NCBI RefSeq assembly: GCF_900142015.1
Contig: NZ_FQZN01000007.1
Location: 153,794 to 217,793, forward strand
Direction: 5' to 3'
DNA length: 64,000 nt
Origin: Bacteroides stercorirosoris
GTDB lineage: Bacteria; Bacteroidota; Bacteroidia; Bacteroidales; Bacteroidaceae
Part shown: positions 44,241-53,482 of the stretch, in pieces
Layout: each line of letters starts with the position of its first letter
How positions within the stretch are numbered: the first letter of the stretch is position 1
Made by a program: the position numbers and the translations under genes
Notes under the pieces: generated by a model
Told to the model about the DNA's origin: nothing
The model's input: the letters and a program-made list of their open reading frames with translations, nothing else
Database searches by the model: none

Positions 44241-47054
44241 ATGAATAGAAAACATAAAACACTAAAGTGGAGCATAGCTTTGGTATCGTCTATGCTCGCT
44301 TTAAACCTGTCAGCGCAAAGTTCGCTTATAGACTACCAGTCCGATAAAGTTGATTTAGGAATGGGTGTTGAGCAGAGCCAGATGTTGACTACCGCTTCTG
44401 TGGAGGTGGTTAGTGGCGATGAGTTGCAAAAAACGGCCGCCATCTCTTTGAAAGAGGCTCTTTATGGAAAATTGCTGGGACTTACGGTGTTGCGTCCGGG
44501 CGGAACGGTCAGTGACTATGGTTCCGGAGCAGTACTCAACATTCGTGGTCAGCAGACTACGACCGAGAATGGCGTATTGGTGCTGGTAGACGGGATTGAG
44601 CGTTCTATCGAATATTTGACCGTTGACGAGGTAGAATCGGTTACGGTATTGAAAGATGCAGCCGCTGTGGCTCTCTTGGGCTATCAGGGCGTGAACGGTG
44701 CTATCTTGGTGAAGACCAAGCGTGGTGTGGAAGGACGTCAGATTTCCGTATCTTACGACCATAAGTTTACGTTCAATCCAAGAGTGGCTAACTTTGTAGA
44801 TGCTCCTACCTACGCCAACGCTTTGAACCAGGCGCGTGCCAACGACGGTTTGGCACCGATGTACAACGATTATGAGTTGCAGGCTTTCGCTGACGGTACT
44901 CATCCCTACTACTATCCGAATGTTGACTGGAAGAAAGAGGTATTCAAGAACTACGGTTCAGAAGACCAATTCAATCTATCCATGAAGGGCGGTAACCAGA
45001 AGCTGAAATATTTCTCTATGTTGGATTATACCGACAGCCGTGGTTTGTTGGATAAAACAGATCAGGAGCAATACTCTTCACAGATGAGATTCTCTAAAGC
45101 CAGTATCCGTACCAACTTGGACGTGCAGTTTACTCCGACGACCAAGTTCGTCTTGAATGCGGTGGGTAGTTTCGTAGAGACCAAACGTCCTTACGGGGTG
45201 ACCGAAAACGGTTTGACCGACCTGCTTTATCGTACTCCGGCTTCTGCATTCCCGGTAATGAACGACCCGGAAGGCAAATTGGCAGGAATTTGGGGTGGTA
45301 ACACCACCTACGGTGCTAACAACGTGGTCGCACAGGTTCGGGCTTCCGGTTTCACGAAGAGCCACTCCCGTTCTTTCCAAGGAGACTTTTCGCTGACTCA
45401 GAACCTGGACTTCATCACAAAGGGACTGAATGTATCGGCACGTTTGGGTTACAACAACTTCTCTCAGATTTATGAGACCAACGCGTTGGGTTTTATGTAT
45501 GGTTACGAGCGTTACCGCTTCGACGAGACCGGCCATCCGACGGAGCTGATAAACTACTCTGCCGGTGACAAAACCAACAACTTGGCCTTCGATCATTGGA
45601 CCAACCAGCACAACCGTTCTTCTTTCTTGGAAGTTTCGACTGACTATCACACTTCGTTCCGTGACGATGATAACTTCTCTGCCTCGTTGATGTGGCACCA
45701 AAAGAACTCCACCCGTAACGGCCAGTATATGACTTTCAACCGGATGAATGTGATGGCTTACCTGCACTACGATTTGAAGCAGAAGTATGTAGCCGACTTG
45801 GTATTGGCGATGAACGGTTCTAACCGCTCCTATCCGGAGAAGTGGTCGTTCTCTCCCACCTTGTCTTTGGGGTATGTATTTGCCAACAAGGTGGATAACC
45901 GAATATTAAACTTCGGTAAACTGCGTTTCTCAGCCGGTATCCAGCACACCGACTATGTGCCCATTCAGGGATTGTGGCTGGAGAACTATAACGGCAGTGC
46001 AGGTAGTTATCTGACAGGTTTAGGTGACGGTTCATGGCAGTGGGGTACGTCTCTCGGTTACCAGCCCACCAAGCACTTTAATTTGGAAACGGCCTATAAG
46101 TTCAATTGGGGTGCCGACCTGCGCTTGTTCAAACAGGTGGACGTGAACTTTGACGCTTATTATCAATTACGTGACGATATCCTATTGTCGGGTGACGGTT
46201 TGAATTCAGCCGTATTCGGTAGACCTTCCGCTTACGTAAACTGGGGACGCGTAGCGAGCTACGGTGTTGAACTGGGTGTGAACTGGGTTAAGCAGGTGGA
46301 CAAAGACCTTTCTTTCAACTTGGGTTCTAATCTGACCTGGGGACGTAACAAGCAGAAACGTAACATTGAGAACGTGGCTTATGACTATTTGTCAGCTATC
46401 GGTGGACGTATAAACCAGGCATGGGGTCTGGAAGTAGTCGGTTTCTTCGAGGATGAAGCAGATATCGCTGCTTCACCGCAACAGAACTTCGACAATTGCC
46501 GTCCGGGTGACTTCAAGTATAAGGATCAGAACGGCGATAACGTCATCGATGAAAACGACGTGGTAAAAATGGGTTACGACACCAGCGTGCCGGAACTGAA
46601 CTTTTCGTTGAATCTGGGCTTCCGCTACAAGAACTTTGGTGTGAGCGCCATGTTCCAGGGCGCAGGCATGTATACCGCATACTTGGGTACGGTGGGTGTA
46701 TGGACTCCGATTATCGACGGTGCCAACCTTTCTACAGAGTATTATGACAACTGCTGGGACAGAAGCGAGACCCCGATTTATCCGCGTCTGACTTCACGCA
46801 CCAACCTTAACAACTACCGTGGTAACGATGTTTGGTACAAAAATGTGAACTTCTTTAAATTGAGAAATTGCGAGGTATATTACATGTTGCCCGAAAATTG
46901 GATTTCTAAAGTGAAGATGTCACAGTGCAAAGTGTTTGTCAAAGGAGAGAACCTGATGACTTTGTCTAACCTGAAGGTGATGGACCCCGAGAACATCGGT
47001 ACCAATTTCCCGACTTTGATGGGGGTTAACTTAGGAGTTTCTGTAAAGTTTTAA
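44241..47054 (+). CDS. SusC-like transporter lacking the N-terminal regulatory-like domain, second pair
   Basis: 937 residues, about 120 shorter than its neighbour at 38980. After the signal (LNLSAQ) there is only a short segment (IDYQSDKVDLGMGVEQSQ) before the plug (SVEVVSGDELQKTAAISLKEALYGKLLGL; LVDGIERSIEYLTVDEVESVTVLKDAA), so the carboxypeptidase-regulatory-like beta-sandwich is missing. The barrel is complete and ends in LGVSVKF. The IRGQQTTTENGVLVLVDG motif is SusC-like. Pairs with the SusD at 47074. Two tandem SusCD pairs suggest uptake of two fragment classes of one complex glycan. Confidence 0.93.
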   Translation: MNRKHKTLKWSIALVSSMLALNLSAQSSLIDYQSDKVDLGMGVEQSQMLTTASVEVVSGDELQKTAAISLKEALYGKLLGLTVLRPGGTVSDYGSGAVLNIRGQQTTTENGVLVLVDGIERSIEYLTVDEVESVTVLKDAAAVALLGYQGVNGAILVKTKRGVEGRQISVSYDHKFTFNPRVANFVDAPTYANALNQARANDGLAPMYNDYELQAFADGTHPYYYPNVDWKKEVFKNYGSEDQFNLSMKGGNQKLKYFSMLDYTDSRGLLDKTDQEQYSSQMRFSKASIRTNLDVQFTPTTKFVLNAVGSFVETKRPYGVTENGLTDLLYRTPASAFPVMNDPEGKLAGIWGGNTTYGANNVVAQVRASGFTKSHSRSFQGDFSLTQNLDFITKGLNVSARLGYNNFSQIYETNALGFMYGYERYRFDETGHPTELINYSAGDKTNNLAFDHWTNQHNRSSFLEVSTDYHTSFRDDDNFSASLMWHQKNSTRNGQYMTFNRMNVMAYLHYDLKQKYVADLVLAMNGSNRSYPEKWSFSPTLSLGYVFANKVDNRILNFGKLRFSAGIQHTDYVPIQGLWLENYNGSAGSYLTGLGDGSWQWGTSLGYQPTKHFNLETAYKFNWGADLRLFKQVDVNFDAYYQLRDDILLSGDGLNSAVFGRPSAYVNWGRVASYGVELGVNWVKQVDKDLSFNLGSNLTWGRNKQKRNIENVAYDYLSAIGGRINQAWGLEVVGFFEDEADIAASPQQNFDNCRPGDFKYKDQNGDNVIDENDVVKMGYDTSVPELNFSLNLGFRYKNFGVSAMFQGAGMYTAYLGTVGVWTPIIDGANLSTEYYDNCWDRSETPIYPRLTSRTNLNNYRGNDVWYKNVNFFKLRNCEVYYMLPENWISKVKMSQCKVFVKGENLMTLSNLKVMDPENIGTNFPTLMGVNLGVSVKF

Positions 47055-47073
47055 CGGATAAAGAAAAACAGAT

Positions 47074-48777
47074 ATGAATCGAATTAAAAATATATTTTGT
47101 GCAGTAATACTCTCCGCATTTGCTGTGAGCTGTGTTGATTTGGACTATACCGAGGTGACTACAGCCGATGAGGAGTGGATATATAAAAGCCCTATGTACG
47201 GTATCCAGAAATTGGTGTACAACATCTATGCACGTGTGCCCAATGGTTTCGAAAAAAATTACGAGGGCGGTAGTGGGGCTACGTTGGCGGCTGCCACCGA
47301 TGAGGCAGAGTGCGCATTGTCTTATTCTTCAGTTCACCGTTTCTACAATGGTGGATGGAATCCTAACAATCCCTTCTCATTTACGTGGAGCAACTCGTAT
47401 GCGGCTATTGCCGAAGCGAACATCTTCCACGAGAAGCGCGATAAAATCAATTTGGACGAGTATAAGAACAATCTGGACTTCGAAGCTATGAAGAAGAAGT
47501 TCGAACTGTTTGAGTATGAGGTTCGTTTTTTGCGTGCTTATTTCTACTTTGAACTGGTCCGTGCCTACGGTGACGTGCCTTTCACGCTGAAAACGTTGAC
47601 GGTGGAAGAAGCGAATAGAATCGAACGTACTTCAGCCATTACCATCATGGATTGGATTGCAGAAGAGTTGGACGCTATCGTCGAATATCTGCCTATCTCT
47701 TTCGCCGATGAGTTGAGCCCGGAAACAGGTCGTGCAAACCGTATGATGTGCTTGGCGCTGAAAGCCCGTACATTGCTTTATAAGGCTTCTCCCTTGTTTA
47801 ACAAAGAGAATAATAAAGAGTGGTGGCTGGATGCCGCCAGAGCTAATGGTGAGGTTTTACTCCGTGCGCAAGAGTGGGGCATTGGCTTGGACAGGTATTC
47901 TAAGATCTGGGGGCCCCGCAACGGTGACGGCATCGAGATGATCTGGGCTATTAAACGTGGTACCAGCAACTATTGGGAATCGTACAACTACCCCATCGGC
48001 GTGGAGAATGCCAACGGCGGTATGTGCCCTACTCAAACCTTGGTTGACAACTATGAGTATAACGATGGCAGCAACCAGACCTTTGGCGAGCGTTATTCCA
48101 ACGCGGTGATTAACCTCACGCAGGAAGACCCCTACGCCGGTTTGGATCCCCGCTTTTTTATGACGGTAGTGAAGAACGGTGATATTTGGCCGAATTACAA
48201 TCCTAATCCTATCGAAACCTTTATAGGTGGATTGAACGCTGCGCCGATTCATAATTCCACTCCGACAGGCTACTATCTGCGGAAGTATTGCGACCCCAAT
48301 GTGAGTCTGGCAACGAACAACCCCACCACTTCTCCTCATGCCTGGGTAGCGATGCGTTTGGGTGAGTTCTACCTGAATTATGCGGAGGCAATGTTCCAAT
48401 ACTATGGCGATGCTGAAGTAAAGGGCGAAGGCGACTTCTCTGCTAACGATGCCATCAACCTGTTGCGTGACCGTGCTGATGTGATGATGCCTCACTGGAG
48501 CGGAACTCCTGCCAACTGGTTCGAACGCTACAAACGCGAGCGTATGGTGGAGATGGCATTTGAGGATCAACGCTTCTGGGATGTACGTCGTTGGAAGTGC
48601 GGTTCGGAACTGAGCGAAATCTCCATTGCCGAATTGCAGAAAAACGCTTCAGGCGACATTATCCTGACACGCAAGCAGGAGCAAAGACGTTGGGAAGATA
48701 AGTATTATCTCTTCCCGATTCCTTTCAGTGAGTATAACAAGAATAAGAATTTGGGACAGAACCTAGGTTGGAACTAA
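47074..48777 (+). CDS. SusD/RagB-like lipoprotein, second pair
   Basis: 567 residues. Lipobox FAVSC-VDLDY. SusD helical core is present (FSFTWSNSYAAIAEANIFHEK; EYEVRFLRAYFYFELVRAYGDVPF; RLGEFYLNYAEAMFQYYG; RERMVEMAFEDQRFWDVRRWK). It starts 19 bases after the second SusC and precedes a TIG-domain lipoprotein. Sequence is only distantly similar to the first SusD (42170), so the two pairs are not a recent duplication. Confidence 0.95.
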   Translation: MNRIKNIFCAVILSAFAVSCVDLDYTEVTTADEEWIYKSPMYGIQKLVYNIYARVPNGFEKNYEGGSGATLAAATDEAECALSYSSVHRFYNGGWNPNNPFSFTWSNSYAAIAEANIFHEKRDKINLDEYKNNLDFEAMKKKFELFEYEVRFLRAYFYFELVRAYGDVPFTLKTLTVEEANRIERTSAITIMDWIAEELDAIVEYLPISFADELSPETGRANRMMCLALKARTLLYKASPLFNKENNKEWWLDAARANGEVLLRAQEWGIGLDRYSKIWGPRNGDGIEMIWAIKRGTSNYWESYNYPIGVENANGGMCPTQTLVDNYEYNDGSNQTFGERYSNAVINLTQEDPYAGLDPRFFMTVVKNGDIWPNYNPNPIETFIGGLNAAPIHNSTPTGYYLRKYCDPNVSLATNNPTTSPHAWVAMRLGEFYLNYAEAMFQYYGDAEVKGEGDFSANDAINLLRDRADVMMPHWSGTPANWFERYKRERMVEMAFEDQRFWDVRRWKCGSELSEISIAELQKNASGDIILTRKQEQRRWEDKYYLFPIPFSEYNKNKNLGQNLGWN

Positions 48778-48790
48778 TAAAGCATAGATT

Positions 48791-49963
48791 ATGAAACAGA
48801 TTATAAATAAATTGGCTATTCTCTTTTTGGGATTGGTATCCTTTTGTGCTTGCTCAGATGACGACGAAGAGCAGAACGCGAGATTATCTGTGGTGGACTT
48901 CTATCCCTCGATCGTGATGGAAGGGATTAACCTGACTGTGGTTGGTACAGACATAGAATCGGTAAAAGAGGTGATTTTCCCCGGTGGCGTTACAGCTACC
49001 GATATTACCGTAAAGGACGAATATTCGTTTGAAGTTACTGTACCCGCCGGGGTATCGGAAGAAGCAGCGCCCTTGATTGTGAAAGGAGAGGGTGAGGAAG
49101 CTTCCAGTCGTCAAACCATACGTTGCGCCAAACCGGTATTTAATTCTTTCCTGTTCACCGACAAGAAAGGTGCTGCCATCAATACTAAAATGTCGATTTT
49201 GGGTAAAGACCTGTTGTTTGTCGATGCCGTGGCTTTTATGGTTAATGGAGAAAAGCGCGTGGTAGAGAACAAGTATTTGCTGCGTAAATCGAACGATGAC
49301 ATCAAATTTATGATTCCTGCCGATTTCAAGATGGGAGATGTAGCGTCACTACAGCTCATCTTCAAGAATGGTGAGACGATGGACTTGGACGAAAAGATTG
49401 ACATCGTGATACCTTGGCAAAACCCGTTCGCATTGTGCGACCCGATTACGGATGAAACTTTCATGATTACCGATTTCGAACATGAAGATCCTGCAAACGG
49501 CGTAAGTGATATAAAGGCAAGCGGATTTGTGGCTGTTCATGAGGAACAATCAGAAGATGACTTCTTCTGGAGCAATACTTATATTTATACGGCAGAAGAT
49601 ACAGGCAGTGGCGATTTATTCATTTGTCATGTGCATGGCAACCGTCCTGATGGTGATTTAAAAATGAATGAGTATGAGATTAAGCTTGACGTGAGAATTG
49701 ACGAAGGTACGTTTGGTGCTTCTTTGTGGGCTGGTCACGTCGATTTGGGATGGACATGGTGTTGGATTGGTAATTTCTTCCCCGAATCGACCGACGGGAA
49801 ATGGATAACCGTTAAGCGCAAGATTAAAGATTTAGGTATAGGTGGAGATTTTGATACTGGACATCCTATGGGACAGTGGGCATTAAGCGGTCTGATTGGT
49901 CCTTCTCTTCCTGCCGGAGTCAGTTTTGACAACTTCCGTATGGATCCGCTTCCTGAAGATTAA
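48791..49963 (+). CDS. TIG/IPT-domain surface glycan-binding lipoprotein
   Basis: 390 residues; lipobox VSFCAC-SDDDEE gives an acidic, surface-directed lipoprotein. Residues about 30-110 look like an immunoglobulin-like TIG domain (SVVDFYPSIVMEGINLTVVGTDI) and a second Ig-like unit follows to about 205. The C-terminal half (about 215-390) is a beta-sandwich rich in exposed aromatics (WAGHVDLGWTWCWIGNFFPES), the likely carbohydrate-binding module. Position after SusCD matches SGBP-B/SusE-type proteins. A terminator follows. Confidence 0.82.
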   Translation: MKQIINKLAILFLGLVSFCACSDDDEEQNARLSVVDFYPSIVMEGINLTVVGTDIESVKEVIFPGGVTATDITVKDEYSFEVTVPAGVSEEAAPLIVKGEGEEASSRQTIRCAKPVFNSFLFTDKKGAAINTKMSILGKDLLFVDAVAFMVNGEKRVVENKYLLRKSNDDIKFMIPADFKMGDVASLQLIFKNGETMDLDEKIDIVIPWQNPFALCDPITDETFMITDFEHEDPANGVSDIKASGFVAVHEEQSEDDFFWSNTYIYTAEDTGSGDLFICHVHGNRPDGDLKMNEYEIKLDVRIDEGTFGASLWAGHVDLGWTWCWIGNFFPESTDGKWITVKRKIKDLGIGGDFDTGHPMGQWALSGLIGPSLPAGVSFDNFRMDPLPED

Positions 49964-50030
49964 TCGTTGCAACATTTATTCATGTCGAATCTGTAAAAAG
50001 AGGAGAGTATGAAATAATGATTATAAAGTG

Positions 50031-50070
50031 GCAACGGAGGTGAATCTCTTTTATCTCCGTTGCTGTTTTT
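50031..50070 (+). terminator. Rho-independent terminator between the SusCD block and the enzyme block
   Basis: GCAACGGAG (50031-50039) pairs exactly with CTCCGTTGC (50055-50063), loop of 15 bases, followed by TGTTTTT. It may partly uncouple the transport genes from the enzyme genes that follow on the same strand. Confidence 0.7.
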
Positions 50071-50114
50071 AACGTCCTGTTATTAAAAAAAATAATAGAG
50101 ATAGACTCAAGAAT

Positions 50115-51275
50115 ATGAAAAAAATCATTTTAACTCTTATCTATTGCCTCTCTATATGGGGAGTATCGGCACAAAATGAATCGTTCAACGGACTGGACGT
50201 ACACATGGGCAACCTGTTCCGGCTGTCTGACGCCAAGACTCGCTCCATCTGCCCCGAAAATTTTACTGGTGAGAAAGGTAAAGGCGGTATGGCTCAAGTC
50301 AGCGACCGCGGGAAACGGAACATTGCTAATGCGGCATATGCGGCAAGAGACCTTGGTGAAGGCTGGAAAGTGAATCCGTACATTATCATAAACTCCAAAG
50401 AGACCATCACTATTGCTGAAATGGAAGGACCGGGTGCCATTCAGCACATTTGGATGACTCCTACCGGAAACTGGCGATTCTCCATCATCCGCATTTATTG
50501 GGACGATGAGAAAGAACCTTCGGTAGAGTGCCCCGTGGGTGACTTCTTCTGTATGGGTTGGGGGGTATATGCTCCACTTTCTTCTTTGGCAGTTTGTGTC
50601 AATCCCGGCAGTGCTTTCAACTGTTATTGGACAATGCCTTTCAGAAAGAAATGTAAGATTACAATTGAGAATATGGATGAAGAGAAATCAATGAATTTAT
50701 ATTATCAGGTTGATTATACATTGACGGATGTACCTGAAGATGCGGCCTACTTCCATGCTCAATGGAGAAGAACGAATCCCAATCATACATCGGACTATAC
50801 AATTGTTGACAACATTAAGGGAAAAGGTCACTTTGTCGGTACTTACCTTGCATGGGGGGTAAACAACAATGGATGGTGGGGAGAAGGAGAAATCAAGTTC
50901 TTTATGGATGGTGATAAGAAGTTTCCTACAATATGTGGCACGGGTACAGAGGACTATTTCTGTGGTTCGTATAATTTTGATCGGGGAGGTCAATACAAAG
51001 AATTCTGTACTCCTTATGCCGGTTTACATCAGGTGATCAGACCAGACGGTACTTACAAATCCCAGCAGCGTTTCGGATTGTATCGCTGGCATATTACAGA
51101 CCCTATCCGATTTGAAAAAGATTTGAAAGTTACTATTCAAGATTTGGGCTGGCGTGCAGGAGGTCGTTATTTACCTCAAAAGTCAGACATCGCATCTGTT
51201 GCATTTTGGTATCAGACGGAACCTCATAATAAGTTCCCAAAAATGGTTTCCTGGGAGGAACTTGAAGTTAATTAA
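50115..51275 (+). CDS. DUF2961/GH172-family furanosidase (paralogue B)
   Basis: 386 residues; signal peptide ending in WGVSAQ. GH172 motifs: GPGAIQHIWMTPTGNW, RIYWDDEKEPSVECPVGDFF, GKGHFVGTYLAWG, and GTGTEDYF with Glu279 at the nucleophile position. Unlike the paralogues at 37556, 57767 and 59052, it has a Glu about 17 residues on (YKEFCTPYAG, Glu296), the expected region of the acid/base. It is therefore the most canonical GH172 member of the window. First gene of the enzyme block, 14 bases before the next. A role as exo-D-arabinofuranosidase is inferred from family and context. Confidence 0.9.
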   Translation: MKKIILTLIYCLSIWGVSAQNESFNGLDVHMGNLFRLSDAKTRSICPENFTGEKGKGGMAQVSDRGKRNIANAAYAARDLGEGWKVNPYIIINSKETITIAEMEGPGAIQHIWMTPTGNWRFSIIRIYWDDEKEPSVECPVGDFFCMGWGVYAPLSSLAVCVNPGSAFNCYWTMPFRKKCKITIENMDEEKSMNLYYQVDYTLTDVPEDAAYFHAQWRRTNPNHTSDYTIVDNIKGKGHFVGTYLAWGVNNNGWWGEGEIKFFMDGDKKFPTICGTGTEDYFCGSYNFDRGGQYKEFCTPYAGLHQVIRPDGTYKSQQRFGLYRWHITDPIRFEKDLKVTIQDLGWRAGGRYLPQKSDIASVAFWYQTEPHNKFPKMVSWEELEVN

Positions 51276-51288
51276 AAAGTGAAATGTT

Positions 51289-53367
51289 ATGAGATATTCT
51301 GTTGCTATATTTATACTGTTGTTTCTTTTGTGCGGATGTTCGTCATCGAGTGTCCGTGAGCAATATAGTTTGAAATTGAAAGAGTTTCCTATCGACTGTG
51401 GCTCATTGATAAAGTCAATAGAGGTCGATAGGTTGGGAGATGCGGAGTTTTCATCGGAAGTCATGCAAGTGGATGAAAATATGGTGAAAGTAAATATCCG
51501 TTTCAACCTTAAGGGGGATACTGTCAAACAGAATGATTGGCAGGTGCGGATAAAGCCGGCTTTCAAACCAGTATTCAACTGGGCACCTCATTTGACTCCT
51601 ACAGTTAATAATATTATTGACCAGCATGTTTTTCGTTCGCCTGCGCTTATTGCAACAGACCAACAGCAGGGTATTGTAATCATACCTGATTTAGATATAC
51701 TGTCAAAGTCTGGCAAAAACAGGTGGTATATGGATATGGATGCGGAGAATAATATTCTTTCGTTGGGCATGTCTGCGAGCAAGATATCTGACCATGTACT
51801 ATATGAACGTCAGCCTGGAGCAGTTTATGAGGGCGGTATTGTGGAATATGGATTTTATATAATCAAATATTCCGAAAAGCAAGAGTTGGCAAATCCATTT
51901 CGTCTGCCACTGCAGTTTATGTGGAACAAGTGGGGACACGACCGGTTGGTGAAATTGTCTTCTGAAGATTTTGAGCCTTATGTAAAATATGCCTACAACT
52001 GGGCGTTCAATACTTGGAAAGAAAGTGTTTGGCAGGAATTTACACTGAATGGAAGAAAAGTGGGTGCACCTGTATTTATTGTAAATACGACCCAAAGCCC
52101 CAATTATCCGGGTGAAGTGAATGAACGGGAGTTTAGGTCCATTTGGAATCAGGCTTGGTTCAGTTCTTTGCGCTCGGCAAGTGGATTGTTCAGATATGCT
52201 AGACGGACTGCTGACAAAACGCTGTTGGAGAAAGCGAATCTGACTAAAGAACTGGCATTGTCATTCCCGATGAAAGACGGATTTTTCTACGGTCTTGTTG
52301 GTACCGATATGTGTGAGGTAGAGATAGACGGGAAAAAGTATAATCGTTCCAAGGGTTGGGACCATTATTTTTGGGGTAACTCCAATCGGAATCCGTTTAC
52401 GTGGGATGCCAAACAATCTCCTTTCCATATTTTGGATATGAGCTGGACTGCATTGCTGATGCTTCGTTGGCATGAAGAATTGGAGAAGGATGAACGCTTG
52501 TTGACTTATGCTGAGACTTATGCACGTGCATTGTTGGGTGTACAATATGAGAATGGATACTTTCCGGGATGGCTGGATGTGGAGACTTTGAAACCTACTG
52601 AATTTTTGAATGATTCACCGGAGTCATCCATGTCTGTGACTTTTCTGCTTAAACTTTATGAAATAACAGGTAAGGAAGAGTATAAAGAGGCAGCTCTTAA
52701 GGGAATGAATGCTGTTAAAAGTGTAATTTCAGAAGGACGTTGGGAAGATTTTGAAACATATTGGTCGTGTTGTCGTATTGGAACTCCTGATTATATAGGG
52801 AAGAAAGTTGCAAGGAACAATATGTATAAGCAATGTAATTTCTCCATGTTTTGGACTGCTGAAGCATTACTTGAGTGTTATCGCATAACCAACGATGATG
52901 AGTATCTTAAATTGGGTCAACGCGTCTTGGATGAATTGTTGATGACACAAGCGTCATGGCAACCGCCTTATATTTATGTAAATGGAGTAGGAGGATTTGG
53001 AGTTATGAATGCTGATGGTGAATGGAATGACTCAAGAGGCAGTCTGTTTTCAGAACTTATCTTGCAATATGGCAAACTGCTGAATATTCCCGAGTATAAG
53101 GAAAGAGGGCTCTGTGCTTTGAAGACGGCTTTTGAAATGATGTATTGTCCTCAAAATCCTGAGGCAAAACAACAATGGGAAAAAGTCTGGCCATTTTTTA
53201 ATAAAGAAGATTACGGCTTCACAATGGAAAACTATGGACATGGCGGCAGTACCTCACCGGAAGGAGAGGGCATGGGAGAGTTTACGATATATGACTGGGG
53301 AAATGGTGCGGCTTCCGAGGCTTATAATCGTATCTTGGACAAATTTGGTGCAGATGTTTTGCGTTAA
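51289..53367 (+). CDS. Unassigned lipoprotein with alpha-barrel (six-hairpin-glycosidase-like) catalytic domain
   Basis: 692 residues. Lipobox LLCGC-SSSS. Residues about 25-210 are beta-rich, then a long helical part (about 220-690) with the repeat pattern of (alpha/alpha)6 toroids: YAYNWAFNTWKESV, FSSLRSASGLFRYARRT, LTYAETYARALLGVQ, SMSVTFLLKLYEITGKEEY, FWTAEALLECYRITNDDEY. Short motifs worth noting are YWSCCRIG (adjacent cysteines, as GH127-type enzymes use) and NDSRGSLFSELI. I do not recognise a CAZy family. The position between GH172 and GH-like genes argues for a glycoside hydrolase or lyase of the same pathway. No function is asserted. Confidence 0.7.
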   Translation: MRYSVAIFILLFLLCGCSSSSVREQYSLKLKEFPIDCGSLIKSIEVDRLGDAEFSSEVMQVDENMVKVNIRFNLKGDTVKQNDWQVRIKPAFKPVFNWAPHLTPTVNNIIDQHVFRSPALIATDQQQGIVIIPDLDILSKSGKNRWYMDMDAENNILSLGMSASKISDHVLYERQPGAVYEGGIVEYGFYIIKYSEKQELANPFRLPLQFMWNKWGHDRLVKLSSEDFEPYVKYAYNWAFNTWKESVWQEFTLNGRKVGAPVFIVNTTQSPNYPGEVNEREFRSIWNQAWFSSLRSASGLFRYARRTADKTLLEKANLTKELALSFPMKDGFFYGLVGTDMCEVEIDGKKYNRSKGWDHYFWGNSNRNPFTWDAKQSPFHILDMSWTALLMLRWHEELEKDERLLTYAETYARALLGVQYENGYFPGWLDVETLKPTEFLNDSPESSMSVTFLLKLYEITGKEEYKEAALKGMNAVKSVISEGRWEDFETYWSCCRIGTPDYIGKKVARNNMYKQCNFSMFWTAEALLECYRITNDDEYLKLGQRVLDELLMTQASWQPPYIYVNGVGGFGVMNADGEWNDSRGSLFSELILQYGKLLNIPEYKERGLCALKTAFEMMYCPQNPEAKQQWEKVWPFFNKEDYGFTMENYGHGGSTSPEGEGMGEFTIYDWGNGAASEAYNRILDKFGADVLR

Positions 53368-53482
53368 TAAAGAAACTGTATGCATTCTGTGTGGGGGAGT
53401 TGTCCCTCCCTCATACTGAAGATAGTGGCTTATTGTATATCAGATTTTGTATTGTTATTCTTTAGATTCAAATTCAATTCAG

